Source: a bacterium (GTDB lineage: Bacteria > Myxococcota > UBA727 > JAUIJE01). From it: a DNA stretch of 64,000 nucleotides. The notes beneath the pieces are model-generated. The model ran no database searches, had not been told where the DNA came from, and worked only from the letters and a program-made list of their open reading frames with translations. The stretch's first letter is position 1; every line of letters begins with the position of its first letter. This document shows positions 1 to 12,287 of the stretch, piece by piece. Both the position numbers and the translations under genes were made by a program. Location: NCBI GenBank assembly GCA_030431455.1, contig JAUIJE010000009.1, positions 186,001-250,000 on the forward strand. The letters are read 5' to 3'.

Positions 1-365
1 ACAGCCTCAAGCTCGACCCCGTGGGCGACCTCCGCCGGCCCTTCACCGACCAAAAGCCGGGGCAGTGGGGCGACAAAATCCTCGTGCACGTTCCCGTGTT
101 CGGCGTGCGGCCGGACGGCAAGCAGACCATCGAGGTCGGCGACCGGGCCCAGCAAAAACTCCACGAGATGATCCCCACCCACTACATCGGGACCGTGCTC
201 GTGTTCGACGAGTACCACCAGCTCCGCGCGGGGGCGTCGGTGGACCCGGACTACAACCCCGAGCCGGTGATCGATTTTGATCCCATCGGGGGCACCCAGT
301 ACGTGCGGGTCGTGGCCTACTGCAACCTGCACAACTGGTGGGAAGCGGTCTACAAGCTCTACTAG
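1..365 (+). CDS. superoxide reductase-like (desulfoferrodoxin/SORL family), 5' end cut by window
   Basis: The reading frame is open to the left edge; a GTG at 21 is a possible start, giving 114 residues, close to a one-domain SOR. Numbered from that GTG, all five ligands of the family's square-pyramidal iron site are present: His23 in HVPV, His48 and His54 in HEMIPTH (the family's H-x5-H), and Cys101 and His104 in CNLH. Superoxide reductases reduce superoxide to peroxide in the cytoplasm without releasing oxygen. The Glu-Lys pair usually just before the first His is Leu-Val here, so the catalytic lysine loop is altered. No N-terminal rubredoxin-type desulforedoxin domain is visible. The family call rests on motif spacing alone, and the true start may lie outside the window. 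Confidence 0.72.
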   Translation, partial: SLKLDPVGDLRRPFTDQKPGQWGDKILVHVPVFGVRPDGKQTIEVGDRAQQKLHEMIPTHYIGTVLVFDEYHQLRAGASVDPDYNPEPVIDFDPIGGTQYVRVVAYCNLHNWWEAVYKLY

Positions 366-714
366 CTCCCCGCGACGGGGCGCAGGCCCACCCCTTCACG
401 GCTCGCAAGCCCGCCGAGTAATCAGGGGCGGCCAAACCTCGTTTGGCTTCAGCAACGCGAAGTGTTGCCACTTCGCACCCATGTCGCCGCCGACCCGCAG
501 GGTTGGCTCTCCCAACGCGAAGCGTTCCCCTGCGCCACGGGGGCCGGACTAAATGTTACTGGAGGACGCCGCACCCGGTGAGCCGCCGCGTGGCCCACGC
601 GCGGCACACCCGACGCGCCGCCGCCGTCGGTGGGCGAGCGGTGTGTGGGGGGCGGCAGGACGCGCGCAGATCGCTTGGCATTGTTTATGCGTCCAAAGGG
701 TGGCGGAGGTGAAG
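366..714. other. 349-base intergenic region with consecutive hairpins
   Basis: I see no convincing gene here. From 431 to 526 three near-adjacent hairpins occur: 431-437/441-447 (7 bp, 3-base loop), 457-464/469-476 (8 bp, 4-base loop) and 514-518/522-526 (5 bp, 3-base loop). None has a T-tract, so they are not classic intrinsic terminators, but they follow the stop at 365 and could protect or end the upstream transcript. The stretch 540-700 is GC-rich and featureless. A Shine-Dalgarno site (GGAGGT, 705-710) belongs to the next gene. Confidence 0.6.
431..526. repeat. cluster of three short perfect hairpins
   Basis: Arms are 431-437 with 441-447, 457-464 with 469-476, and 514-518 with 522-526. 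The last two share the sequence CAACGCGAAG before their loops (454-463 and 513-522 are near copies), so the element looks like a partly duplicated stem-loop unit. Its role is unknown: a REP-like element, an mRNA stabiliser or a Rho-dependent termination region would all fit. Confidence 0.5.
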
Positions 715-1338
715 ATGCGGGTTGTGACGATCGTGGCGGTCATCGGGTTGGTCGGGGGCTGGGCGACAAGCGCGCAGGCCCACGAGGTAGGCGATCCTGC
801 AAGCCGGGCAGCGGCGGAGGACGACCGGGCGGACGCCGCGTCGGGTCCCGGCTGGTCGGACGTCGGCTGGGCGGCGGGGTTGGGCGCGGCCGGGTTCGCC
901 GGTGGGGCCGTGGTGGGGCTGCCGGTGGCGGCCGGGCTCCTGGCCCTGGGCGTGGCCGTCGGGGGCGCGGTGGGGCCGTGGGTGGTGCTGGCCGGGGTGG
1001 TGGCGCCGGTGTTGGTGGCGGGGGTCGGCACCGTGGTCACGGTGGTGGCGGGGGGGAAGGTGCTCTTTGACTGGAAGGGCCTGTGGTTGGCCACGACCGC
1101 GGGCGCCGCCCTGGGGGGCGCGTTGTGCGCCGGCCTGGCCGGCAGTGGCCTGGGGTACTTGGCCGCGGCGGTCTATCTCCTGTACGGGCTGACCGCGGTC
1201 AAACCACCCGGGGTGAGCTTGGCTTACGCGGCCCCGGTGCCGGTGATGGCGGCCCTGGTGGTGGTGCCGGCCGCGCTTTCGGGGGCGGCGGGTGCGGCGG
1301 CGGCCGCGGCAGGGGTCGGCGCGCTGTGGGTGGAGTGA
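715..1338 (+). CDS. small membrane protein with signal peptide, function unknown
   Basis: 207 residues. I chose ATG 715 over upstream in-frame starts because GGAGGT lies at 705-710 and because it begins a good signal peptide (MRVVTIVAVIGLV, then a QAHE cleavage-like site). The mature part starts with a short charged region (about residues 23-45) and then consists of long Gly/Ala/Val-rich hydrophobic stretches that could form about five or six helices. No catalytic motif is visible. It lies convergent to tgt, 15 bases from its end. I do not recognise the family; an inner-membrane protein with no assigned role is the safest reading. Confidence 0.65.
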   Translation: MRVVTIVAVIGLVGGWATSAQAHEVGDPASRAAAEDDRADAASGPGWSDVGWAAGLGAAGFAGGAVVGLPVAAGLLALGVAVGGAVGPWVVLAGVVAPVLVAGVGTVVTVVAGGKVLFDWKGLWLATTAGAALGGALCAGLAGSGLGYLAAAVYLLYGLTAVKPPGVSLAYAAPVPVMAALVVVPAALSGAAGAAAAAAGVGALWVE

Positions 1339-1353
1339 GCGCGGCGGCGCGGC

Positions 1354-3592
<2,239 letters not shown>

Positions 3593-3596
<4 letters not shown>

Positions 3597-4021
3597 GGGG
3601 CCTGGCTGTCCGATTTGATGATTGCAGAACTGTGCGTGATGGTGACGGTGGGGGCGAGCATCTTGGCCACCGAACAGTATTTTTCCATCGACAGGTCACA
3701 GGCCCGCTCGAGTTTGCCGAGGTCGAACGAGCCCTGGGCGGAGAAGTGCACATGGATGGTCTCGAACACCGCGGGGACCGCGTCTTTGCGCTGGCCGTCG
3801 ACCTCGATGCGCAGGTCGTCGACGGTGTGCCGCCCCTTTTGCAGGATGAGCAACACGTCGACCGCGGCGCAGCCGGCGAGGCTCACGAGCACGTTCTCCA
3901 TCGGGCGGAAGGCCGCGTCCTGTCCCCCCACATCCGCGGGCCCGTCGACGAAGGTGGTGTTGCCTCGCTCGTTTTTGGCCTCGAACAGCGCGGGCCCGAC
4001 CTTGCGCAGCGCGACTTTCAT
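3593..4021 (-). CDS. OsmC/Ohr family peroxidase-like protein
   Basis: 142 residues. The family has two active-site cysteines; both are here in family context, in SLAGCAAVDVL (about residue 51) and in EKYCSVAKML (about residue 115). The N-terminal block ending GPADVGGQDAAFRPMEN matches the OsmC-like subgroup rather than Ohr. OsmC proteins reduce organic hydroperoxides with thiols, but many members of this subgroup have no tested substrate, so peroxidase activity is an inference. The gene is locked between cysM and queA by 4-base overlaps on both sides. Linkage with the cysteine synthase would fit a thiol or redox role. Confidence 0.8.
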
Positions 4022-4920
4022 GACCCGGACCCGCCAAACAAAGGAGAGCTCAAGTATCGGTCGCCCCGGTCACAGATGATGCAGACCACGAGACCCTCGT
4101 CGAGGTCTTCGCAGAGCTTTTGGGCCGCGACCACCGCCCCCCCCGACGAGACCCCGGCGAACACGCCCTGCTTCTGGGCCAAAAAACGCGCCATGTCCTC
4201 GGCTTCGTCCTGGCCCACGTCGATGATGGTGTCGACGCGCGCGGGCTCAAAAATCTCCGGCAGGTACTCTTTGGGCCAGCGGCGAATGCCGGGGATGCGG
4301 GAGCCGTCCTTGGGCTGCACGCCGACGATCTGGACCGCGTCGGATTGTTCCTTGAGGTAGCGGCTGGTGCCCATGATCGTGCCGGTGGTGCCCATCGACG
4401 ACACGAAGTGGGTGACCTTCTGTTCGGTGTCACGCCAGATCTCGGGCCCGGTGCTCTCGTAGTGCGCGGTCCAGTTGTCCGCGTTGCCGAACTGGTTGAG
4501 CATCAGGTAGCCGGGCTCTTTGACCTTCTCGCGCACGTAATCGATGGCGCCTTCCATCGACTTGTCCGCGGGGGTGAGCGTGACCTTGGCCCCGAACGCC
4601 TCCATGGTCTGCACGCGCTCTTTGGTGCTGTTCTCGGGCATGACCAGCTCGATGTCGTAGCCCTCGATGGCCGCGATCATGGCCAGGGCGATGCCGGTGT
4701 TGCCCGACGTGGGCTCGATGATCTTGACCCCGGGCTTGAGCTCGCCGCGGGCCACCGCGCCCTTGATCATCCAGTAGGCGGCGCGGTCTTTGACGCTGCT
4801 GCCGGGGTTGTTGCCCTCGAGCTTGCCGTAGAGCTTGACCCCGGGCTTGTTCACCACGCGGTCGAGCTCGACGAGGGGGGTGTTGCCGATCTGGTCGGTG
4901 AGGCGGGTGGGGCGCAACAT
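4018..4920 (-). CDS. cysM: cysteine synthase B
   Basis: 300 residues from ATG 4920; the in-frame ATG at 4962 would overlap the RND gene and adds a non-conserved leader, and a CGGAG site precedes 4920. It is a fold-type II PLP enzyme: the PLP lysine is in GSSVKDRAA, the phosphate-binding loop is EPTSGNTGIA, and the substrate-side loop is SSMGTTGT. CysM-specific blocks are EGNNPGSSVKDR and IPGIRRWPKEYLP, so it is nearer CysM than CysK. It makes L-cysteine from O-acetylserine with sulfide or thiosulfate. It is followed by the OsmC gene with an ATGA overlap. Confidence 0.92.
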   Translation of the reverse strand: MLRPTRLTDQIGNTPLVELDRVVNKPGVKLYGKLEGNNPGSSVKDRAAYWMIKGAVARGELKPGVKIIEPTSGNTGIALAMIAAIEGYDIELVMPENSTKERVQTMEAFGAKVTLTPADKSMEGAIDYVREKVKEPGYLMLNQFGNADNWTAHYESTGPEIWRDTEQKVTHFVSSMGTTGTIMGTSRYLKEQSDAVQIVGVQPKDGSRIPGIRRWPKEYLPEIFEPARVDTIIDVGQDEAEDMARFLAQKQGVFAGVSSGGAVVAAQKLCEDLDEGLVVCIICDRGDRYLSSPLFGGSGS

Positions 4921-4930
4921 GCGGGCTCCG

Positions 4931-7276
4931 TCAGTCTGGGGTCTTCTCAGGGTTATGCCCATCTTCGTCCCGGGGGGCCACCCCCACCAGGACCGCGGCC
5001 GCGGGGAGCAGGGTCATCGACGCGAGCAGACACAAGGGCAGGCCGATGACCAACACCCACGCCATGCTCTCCATGCCGGTGTGGTCGGTGAACAGCAGGG
5101 TGCCGAAGCTGATCGACGTCGTGGCGGTGGTGAGCACGATGGCCTTGCCCACCTCGCTGGTGGCGCGGCCGGCGTCGGGCAGATCTTGCTCTTTGATGCG
5201 GTGCACGACGTGAATGCCGTCGTCCACCCCGAGCCCGATGATGAGCGGCACCACCAAGAAGGTCAGCACGTTGAAGGACAGGCCGGCCCAACACAAGATG
5301 CCAAAGGTGCACACCACGCCGAACACCACCGGCAGCAGCGCCACGAACACGTAGCGGGGGCGCTTGAGATCCACCGACAACACCACGACGACGAACAGCA
5401 GGATGCCGAGCAGCAGCGTCACCGCCCAGGGGCGCTCTTGGGCGAGCAGGGCCTCGAGCACCGCGGGCACCCCGGTGGCCTGCACGTGCACGCCCTCGGC
5501 CTTGATGCGCACCCCTTCGATCTGCCGGGCGTCGAGGGTGGGCACGGCCGGATACGCGTACACGATGAATTGGCCGCCAGGGCCGACCAGCCGGGACCGC
5601 ATCTGGAGGGGGACGTCGTCGGGGCCCGGGGGCCCGGCCGCGGCCGCCAGTTGCAGGGTCTGGAGCGCGCCGATGGCCTGTTTCAACGTCTCCTGCTCGC
5701 TTTCTGTGGAGAGCGGGAGCAGCGCCTCGTAGGTCACGAGCTGGGCCTTGATGTCGGCTTGGGCGTCGTCGAGGGCGCGCTTGCGGTCGGCCACGTCCGC
5801 GGGCAAAAGCGCGGCCATGCTCTCGACCCGGGAGAAGGTCTTGTCCGCCTGGAACTTCTCGGTGACCGCGCGGGCCTCGTCGAGGGTGGGCACGGCCACG
5901 AACCAGGGGCCCCCGTTGAGCCCAAACAGCGCTTGCACGCGATCGATGGCTTTGACCGCGGGCACGTCCCGGTTGAACACCTTCTCGAGGTCGAGCTCGA
6001 CGGAGAAGCGGGGCAGGCCGGCCAGGCACACGCCCACCACCAGCAACGACGCCGCCACCGTGGCCCAGGGACGGCGGGTGGCCCAATGGGTGAGCACGTC
6101 GACGGGCCGAAAGGACAGGGCGATGGGGGGCTCGTCGACCCCGGTCTGGTTGCGGGCGAGCAACGTCCACAACGCGGGCAGCAGGGTGAACATCAACACC
6201 AAGCACAAGGTCAAGCCCACGGCCCCGGACACCCCGAGGTGCAGCGCGGTGGGGTCGGGGGCGGTCGCCACCAATGCAAATGCACCCGCGGTGGTCAGGC
6301 CCCCGGCGACGACCCCCCGGCCGGTGCCCACCAAGGTGGTGCGCACCGCGTCTTCAAAGCTCGCCCCCCGCGCCCGCTCGTCGCGCAGCCGGACCAACAG
6401 GTGCAGGGCAAAGTCGACCCCCAGGCCGAACACCATGACCCCGAAGAACGACTCCAGCACCGTCAAGGTGCCCAACATCGTGCCCACCAACCCCAGGGTG
6501 GCGAACAGCGCGAGCACCATGGGCAGGGCCACGACCATCAGCCGAATCCACCGCCGCTCGACGACGCGGAACAGCAGCAACACCAGCAGGAGGCTGATCG
6601 GGGTCAAGAGCTGGACCCGGCCGAGGGTGTTCTTTTGGTCTTGCGCCGCGATCGCGGGCAGGCCGGCAAACTCCGCCGACACCCCCGCGGCCTCGGCCAC
6701 CGCCGTCACCCGGTCCTCGAGGGTGTAGTACGCATCGCCGCCCAGGCTCTCGGACAGCGGGTCCTTGTCCATCTCGATGAGCAGCAGGCGCGCCCCTCGC
6801 GGCTTGAGCCGGCGCGCCTCTTGGCGTTGCGCGTCGAGGGCTTTCTCCAAGCGCTGGACCGCGGCGGTGTCCTCGGCCCGGGTGGCGAGGGCCAACCAAT
6901 CGTCGAACACCGCCCGGTCGACGAGATAGGGCGCGTTTTTGTCGATCCAGTCCCAGGGGAGATCGGACTGCACCCGCTTGATGTGCGGGGCGCCCTCGAG
7001 GGCCTGGTGGACGTCGTGGGCCACCTGGTCGAGCTTGTCTTCGTCCCCCTCGAGCAACACCGGGAGAAAGCCGCCCATCTCCAGGCGGGCCACGGTCTCG
7101 AGGTAGCGGGCGATGTGCGGCTCTTTGCGGTTGAGGATGCCGACGAAGCTGAGGTCGACGGGCACGGTCAACGAGACCAAGGCCAACACCGCGCAGGGCA
7201 ACGTAAAGCCCAGGGCCACCGCCACCGGGTGACGGTGGGCGAGGCGCGCGCTGGTCTCGAGCAGCCGGTTGATCAT
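4931..7276 (-). CDS. RND/MMPL-superfamily inner-membrane transporter
   Basis: 781 residues from ATG 7276 (ATGA overlap with the nucleotidase gene). The layout is classic for RND proteins: helix 1 at about residues 17-40, a large periplasmic domain to about 260, a six-helix bundle, a second periplasmic domain (about 450-600) and a last helix group. The second helix bundle carries GLGVDDGIHVVHRIKE and the glycine/serine-rich TTATTSISFGTLL, as in MMPL and HpnN-type lipid exporters; the first has VFGLGVDFALHLLVRLR. HpnN is about 100 residues longer, and no hopanoid genes are nearby, so the substrate (perhaps a lipid or glycolipid) is unknown. The gene sits between a secreted nucleotidase and cysM in one transcription unit. 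Confidence 0.85.
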   Translation of the reverse strand: MINRLLETSARLAHRHPVAVALGFTLPCAVLALVSLTVPVDLSFVGILNRKEPHIARYLETVARLEMGGFLPVLLEGDEDKLDQVAHDVHQALEGAPHIKRVQSDLPWDWIDKNAPYLVDRAVFDDWLALATRAEDTAAVQRLEKALDAQRQEARRLKPRGARLLLIEMDKDPLSESLGGDAYYTLEDRVTAVAEAAGVSAEFAGLPAIAAQDQKNTLGRVQLLTPISLLLVLLLFRVVERRWIRLMVVALPMVLALFATLGLVGTMLGTLTVLESFFGVMVFGLGVDFALHLLVRLRDERARGASFEDAVRTTLVGTGRGVVAGGLTTAGAFALVATAPDPTALHLGVSGAVGLTLCLVLMFTLLPALWTLLARNQTGVDEPPIALSFRPVDVLTHWATRRPWATVAASLLVVGVCLAGLPRFSVELDLEKVFNRDVPAVKAIDRVQALFGLNGGPWFVAVPTLDEARAVTEKFQADKTFSRVESMAALLPADVADRKRALDDAQADIKAQLVTYEALLPLSTESEQETLKQAIGALQTLQLAAAAGPPGPDDVPLQMRSRLVGPGGQFIVYAYPAVPTLDARQIEGVRIKAEGVHVQATGVPAVLEALLAQERPWAVTLLLGILLFVVVVLSVDLKRPRYVFVALLPVVFGVVCTFGILCWAGLSFNVLTFLVVPLIIGLGVDDGIHVVHRIKEQDLPDAGRATSEVGKAIVLTTATTSISFGTLLFTDHTGMESMAWVLVIGLPLCLLASMTLLPAAAVLVGVAPRDEDGHNPEKTPD

Positions 7277-9294
7277 GGGGTGGCGGGGGCGCACGCCGGG
7301 GGCGGGGCGGCGGCGGTGCCGTGGGGACGAAGGCGGGTGGGTTGTGCGGGGTCGACGGGGGCGTAGCGGGCCCCGTCGTGCCACTGGTCGGCGGCGGCTT
7401 CGGCGGTGACGAAGTCACGGACGCTGGATTGTTCGGTGGGGGGCGTCTCGCCGAGGGCGCGGACGTCGGGCTTGCCGCTGGGGAAGTACCCGTCGCCGCC
7501 GCCCGCGAGGTAGGCGAGGGTGGCGACGGCGATGGGCGCGTCGGGGGTGAGGAGCTTGCCTTCGCGCACGATGTCGACGGGGGCCCCGGAGGTGAGGGTC
7601 ACGACGAGGTCGACGATGTGCGTGCCGGGGCATTGCACCTTCTCGATGCGGCCGTCTTTGACCACGTGGGTCTGGTTGAGACCTTGGGGGTCGTAGGTGA
7701 GCCGCACCGAGTCGCTCACCTGGGGGAACTGCCCGCGGGTTTGGCCCACTTCGATCAGGGCCGCCTCCAACGTGTCGCGCAGGCCCCGGTGGGTGGTCAT
7801 TGCGACAACGATGGGATTGTCGAACCGAAACGCAGAGCGCAGATCGAGTTCGCGGATGGCGCCGCCCTGCCGCTCGAAGCTGTGTTTGTCCACCGAGCCG
7901 ATGGGGGCGCGGATGCCGCCCCCGTTGCGCACCGCGAGGGGGATGTTGATGTCGGGGGCGGCCTTCTGCGCGGCCCAGAGCATGGCGTCGGCGCTGAGGT
8001 TGCCGAGGTTGGTCTCGTGGTTGCGGACCGCCTCGCGGGTGCCGTCGAGGAAGTGGGCGCTTTGGGCCAAGGGTTCCATCAGGGGGGCGAGGGTATTTTG
8101 CACGTCGAGCTCGAGGGCCGCGGCGTCGGCCACCGGGGCCGCGGACAGCTCGGCCACGCTGGTGTCGTCGATGGGGACCGGTCGGCTGTTGTTGGCCTCG
8201 AACCCGGTGAGCACGCCTTTGTCATCGAATCCGGCCACGAGTTGGCCGAGGTAGCGGTATTGGCCGTCGGTGGCCACCACCAACACGGGGTTGCCGTCCT
8301 GGGCCTGGGCGATGAGCGGGAAACAGGAGTCGACGTGGTCCGCGCACAATGGATCTGGATCGTGCTGGGGCAGCAACCGGTCGTCGGCGTCGGCCAGGCG
8401 GTGGTCGCCCCCGCCGGACACGATGATGTCCACCCCGGTCAGGGATTTGGCGAGCTCGAGGTCGATGCGCACGTTTTGCATGTGGCTGAGCAACACCACG
8501 ATGCGCGCGCCCTGGGCGGTGACCTGCGCGGTGGCGGCCTGGATGCGGGCCACGACCCCGGCCCGGTCGTCGGGCACGGCGATGTCGTCGCTGATTTTGC
8601 TCAGCCGGCGGAGCTGTTCGGTGGTGGCCCCGACCACGCCCACGGTGAGACCGCTGCAGGCCTTTTTGCCGTCGGGGCCCGCGGTCAAGTCCCCCCCCGC
8701 GCAGGCCAGGCCCCAGGGGAGGATGTGGCCTTTGTGGTCGGCGAGCCACGGGCTGTGCGCCGCGGGGTCGGCCACGTAGAGGCTGGCCAGCGCGCCCCCG
8801 CGCACGTCGATGGTCGACGACAAATACGTGAACTGTGCCGCCTTCACCATGCCGGCGAGAAAACTCTCGCCGAGGTCAAACTCGTGGTTGCCGAGGGCGG
8901 ACGCCTCGATGCCGAGGCTGTTGTTGGCCGCGGCCACCGCGTTCTGGCCGCCGCTGTCGACGGACAGCTCGGGGGCGGGCATGTACATGTCGCCCCCGGA
9001 CAGGCCCAGCGTGGGCACCCCCCGGCGGGCCCGGAGGGCTTTGAGCAAGGCACTCGTCCGGGCGATGCCCCCGTACATGCCCCCTTCGGCGGTGCCGTGG
9101 GGGAGCAGGTCGCTCTCGGGGTCGCTCAGCGACAACACCCGGAGGGTGTCGACGCTGGCCCGGGGCGAGAACCAGCCCTCGGGCCGCGGTTTGTCCGCTT
9201 TGCCGTCGGAGGCGCAGGCGCCGCCGACGAGGGTTGTGCACATCGCGAGCAGCGCGAAAAAGCGCGCCGGTTGGGCCAAGGTTGTTCGCGCCAT
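7273..9294 (-). CDS. secreted 5'-nucleotidase / metallophosphoesterase (UshA family)
   Basis: 673 residues. The signal peptide ends in a lipobox-like VGGAC (Cys27, with Gly at -3, so lipidation is uncertain). The metallophosphatase domain shows SGGDMY, GNHEFD, LLSHMQN and SGGGDH, four of the usual metal-binding blocks. The first block, normally D-x-H, is changed to SLSDPESDLLPH, so one metal ligand is uncertain. From about residue 420 the C-terminal 5'-nucleotidase domain follows (LGNLSADAML, RNGGGIRAP, FRFDNPIVV). Members hydrolyse nucleotides or NAD outside the cytoplasm. GAAGGGG precedes the ATG; the SpoIID-like gene ends 31 bases upstream. Confidence 0.88.
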   Translation of the reverse strand: MARTTLAQPARFFALLAMCTTLVGGACASDGKADKPRPEGWFSPRASVDTLRVLSLSDPESDLLPHGTAEGGMYGGIARTSALLKALRARRGVPTLGLSGGDMYMPAPELSVDSGGQNAVAAANNSLGIEASALGNHEFDLGESFLAGMVKAAQFTYLSSTIDVRGGALASLYVADPAAHSPWLADHKGHILPWGLACAGGDLTAGPDGKKACSGLTVGVVGATTEQLRRLSKISDDIAVPDDRAGVVARIQAATAQVTAQGARIVVLLSHMQNVRIDLELAKSLTGVDIIVSGGGDHRLADADDRLLPQHDPDPLCADHVDSCFPLIAQAQDGNPVLVVATDGQYRYLGQLVAGFDDKGVLTGFEANNSRPVPIDDTSVAELSAAPVADAAALELDVQNTLAPLMEPLAQSAHFLDGTREAVRNHETNLGNLSADAMLWAAQKAAPDINIPLAVRNGGGIRAPIGSVDKHSFERQGGAIRELDLRSAFRFDNPIVVAMTTHRGLRDTLEAALIEVGQTRGQFPQVSDSVRLTYDPQGLNQTHVVKDGRIEKVQCPGTHIVDLVVTLTSGAPVDIVREGKLLTPDAPIAVATLAYLAGGGDGYFPSGKPDVRALGETPPTEQSSVRDFVTAEAAADQWHDGARYAPVDPAQPTRLRPHGTAAAPPPACAPATP

Positions 9295-9325
9295 GGATGC
9301 CCCTTCGCGCCCCCGCTGGGCGAGG

Positions 9326-10444
9326 TCAATACATGCGGGTCAGGACCGCGCCGGGATAGTAGTTCTCGAGAATCTTGTCGTAGGGGGTGCCCGCTTCGGC
9401 GAAACCCCGCGCCCCCCATTGGCACATGCCCACCCCGTGGCCCGCGCCGCGCCCGACGAAATGAAACCCCGCGCGGGTCTTTTGGATGCTGTCGATCTGG
9501 GTCGACCACAGCTTGGTGTAGCCGACGAGCCGCCGCAGGTCGCCGCCGGTGATGGTGCGCGACTTGCCGGGCCCCGCGACCTTGACCTTGGCCACCCGGC
9601 CGGTCTTGGTTCGTGTCACGACGACGACGTCGGTGACGCGTTCACCGAGCACGTGGCCCATCGCCTTGGTCATGTCGTCGGCGCTCACGTCCGCGGACCA
9701 CTTGTACCGGGGGGCGGCGTTGCATTTGCGACACGGGCTGCCCGGCAGGTAGGGCAGGGCGTTGCCCCACCCCGCGCGGGCGCTCTCGGTCCGCCCGCCG
9801 CACGCGGCGTGGAAGTACGCCTGCACCGGCCGCCGGGCGTGGGTCATCACAATGCCCCTGGTTTGTTCGGCCGCGGTCCGGGCCAAATCGCTCTCGCGCT
9901 GCTTGCCATGATAGACTTGGTCGAGGACGGTGGACTCCATGTGGTAGGGCAGCTCCAGGCGCCGGTACTTCTGCCACACCGCGTAGGTGCGGGCGGCCAC
10001 CGCCTGGGCCTTGAGCGCTTCGAGCGGCCACTTGTGCGGGAGCTCGCTGCTCACAATGCCCACCACGTACGTCTCCAGCGGCAGGGGGTGCACGACCAAG
10101 AGCTCGGCCCGCCCGCGGAACGAGCGGTGGCTGACCTCGAGCTCGCGCCGGTAGGTGTGGCCGCGCAGGGTCAGATCCCCGGTGGACCGAATGCGCAACA
10201 AGTCGGTGTCGACCGGCTTGCCCCCGACGAGAATCCCGCGTTTGGTCGGCGCCAACACCAACGGGCCGTGCGGGTGCAGCCGGGTGCCGTCCCCGGTCTC
10301 GACGGACAGGCCCGGGCCCGCGATGGACATCGCCGAGCGGAACCGCCCCACCGCGATGCGCACCATTTGTTCGGCCTCGGCGGGCGCCGCCCCGACGAGG
10401 GCCACGAGCAAAACCCACCCCATCAGGTCCGGCCGTACACGCAT
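9326..10444 (-). CDS. SpoIID/LytB-domain protein
   Basis: 372 residues from ATG 10444. A signal peptide (hydrophobic WVLLVALVGAAPAEAEQ) is followed by the SpoIID domain: PLPLETYVVGIVSSELP, KAQAVAARTYAV, the CxxC-containing GSPCRKCN region and the C-terminal VGRGAGHGVGMCQWGARG signature. SpoIID is a lytic transglycosylase acting on denuded peptidoglycan; homologues outside sporulating Firmicutes act in envelope remodelling. The usual serine in the signature GMSQYGA is Cys here. There is no Shine-Dalgarno site; a -10-like TAGACT lies seven bases before the start. It heads the long minus-strand operon. Confidence 0.88.
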   Translation of the reverse strand: MRVRPDLMGWVLLVALVGAAPAEAEQMVRIAVGRFRSAMSIAGPGLSVETGDGTRLHPHGPLVLAPTKRGILVGGKPVDTDLLRIRSTGDLTLRGHTYRRELEVSHRSFRGRAELLVVHPLPLETYVVGIVSSELPHKWPLEALKAQAVAARTYAVWQKYRRLELPYHMESTVLDQVYHGKQRESDLARTAAEQTRGIVMTHARRPVQAYFHAACGGRTESARAGWGNALPYLPGSPCRKCNAAPRYKWSADVSADDMTKAMGHVLGERVTDVVVVTRTKTGRVAKVKVAGPGKSRTITGGDLRRLVGYTKLWSTQIDSIQKTRAGFHFVGRGAGHGVGMCQWGARGFAEAGTPYDKILENYYPGAVLTRMY

Positions 10445-10451
10445 GCCGCGG

Positions 10452-10457
10452 AGTCTA
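10452..10457 (-). promoter_or_regulatory. -10-like hexamer of a probable leaderless promoter (SpoIID operon)
   Basis: On the minus strand TAGACT ends seven bases before ATG 10444, so transcription would start at or next to the start codon. No good -35 or ribosome-binding site is visible. Confidence 0.4.
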
Positions 10458-10538
10458 CGACACATCATTCGCCCCGGTGCTGGTTTTGCCTGAGCCCAAA
10501 CGGGTGTATGCGGGGCGCACATCCTCAAGAGGCCCCCG

Positions 10539-12283
<1,745 letters not shown>

Positions 12284-12287
<4 letters not shown>

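Noticed and set aside
4921-4962. Earlier ATG for cysM at 4962
   Set aside because: It would overlap the end of the RND gene and adds residues not conserved in CysM; 4920 has a better ribosome-binding site.
4835-7366. An 843-residue plus-strand open frame over the RND gene
   Set aside because: His/Gln/Arg-rich low-complexity translation typical of the complement of GC-rich coding DNA; no ribosome-binding site or domain.
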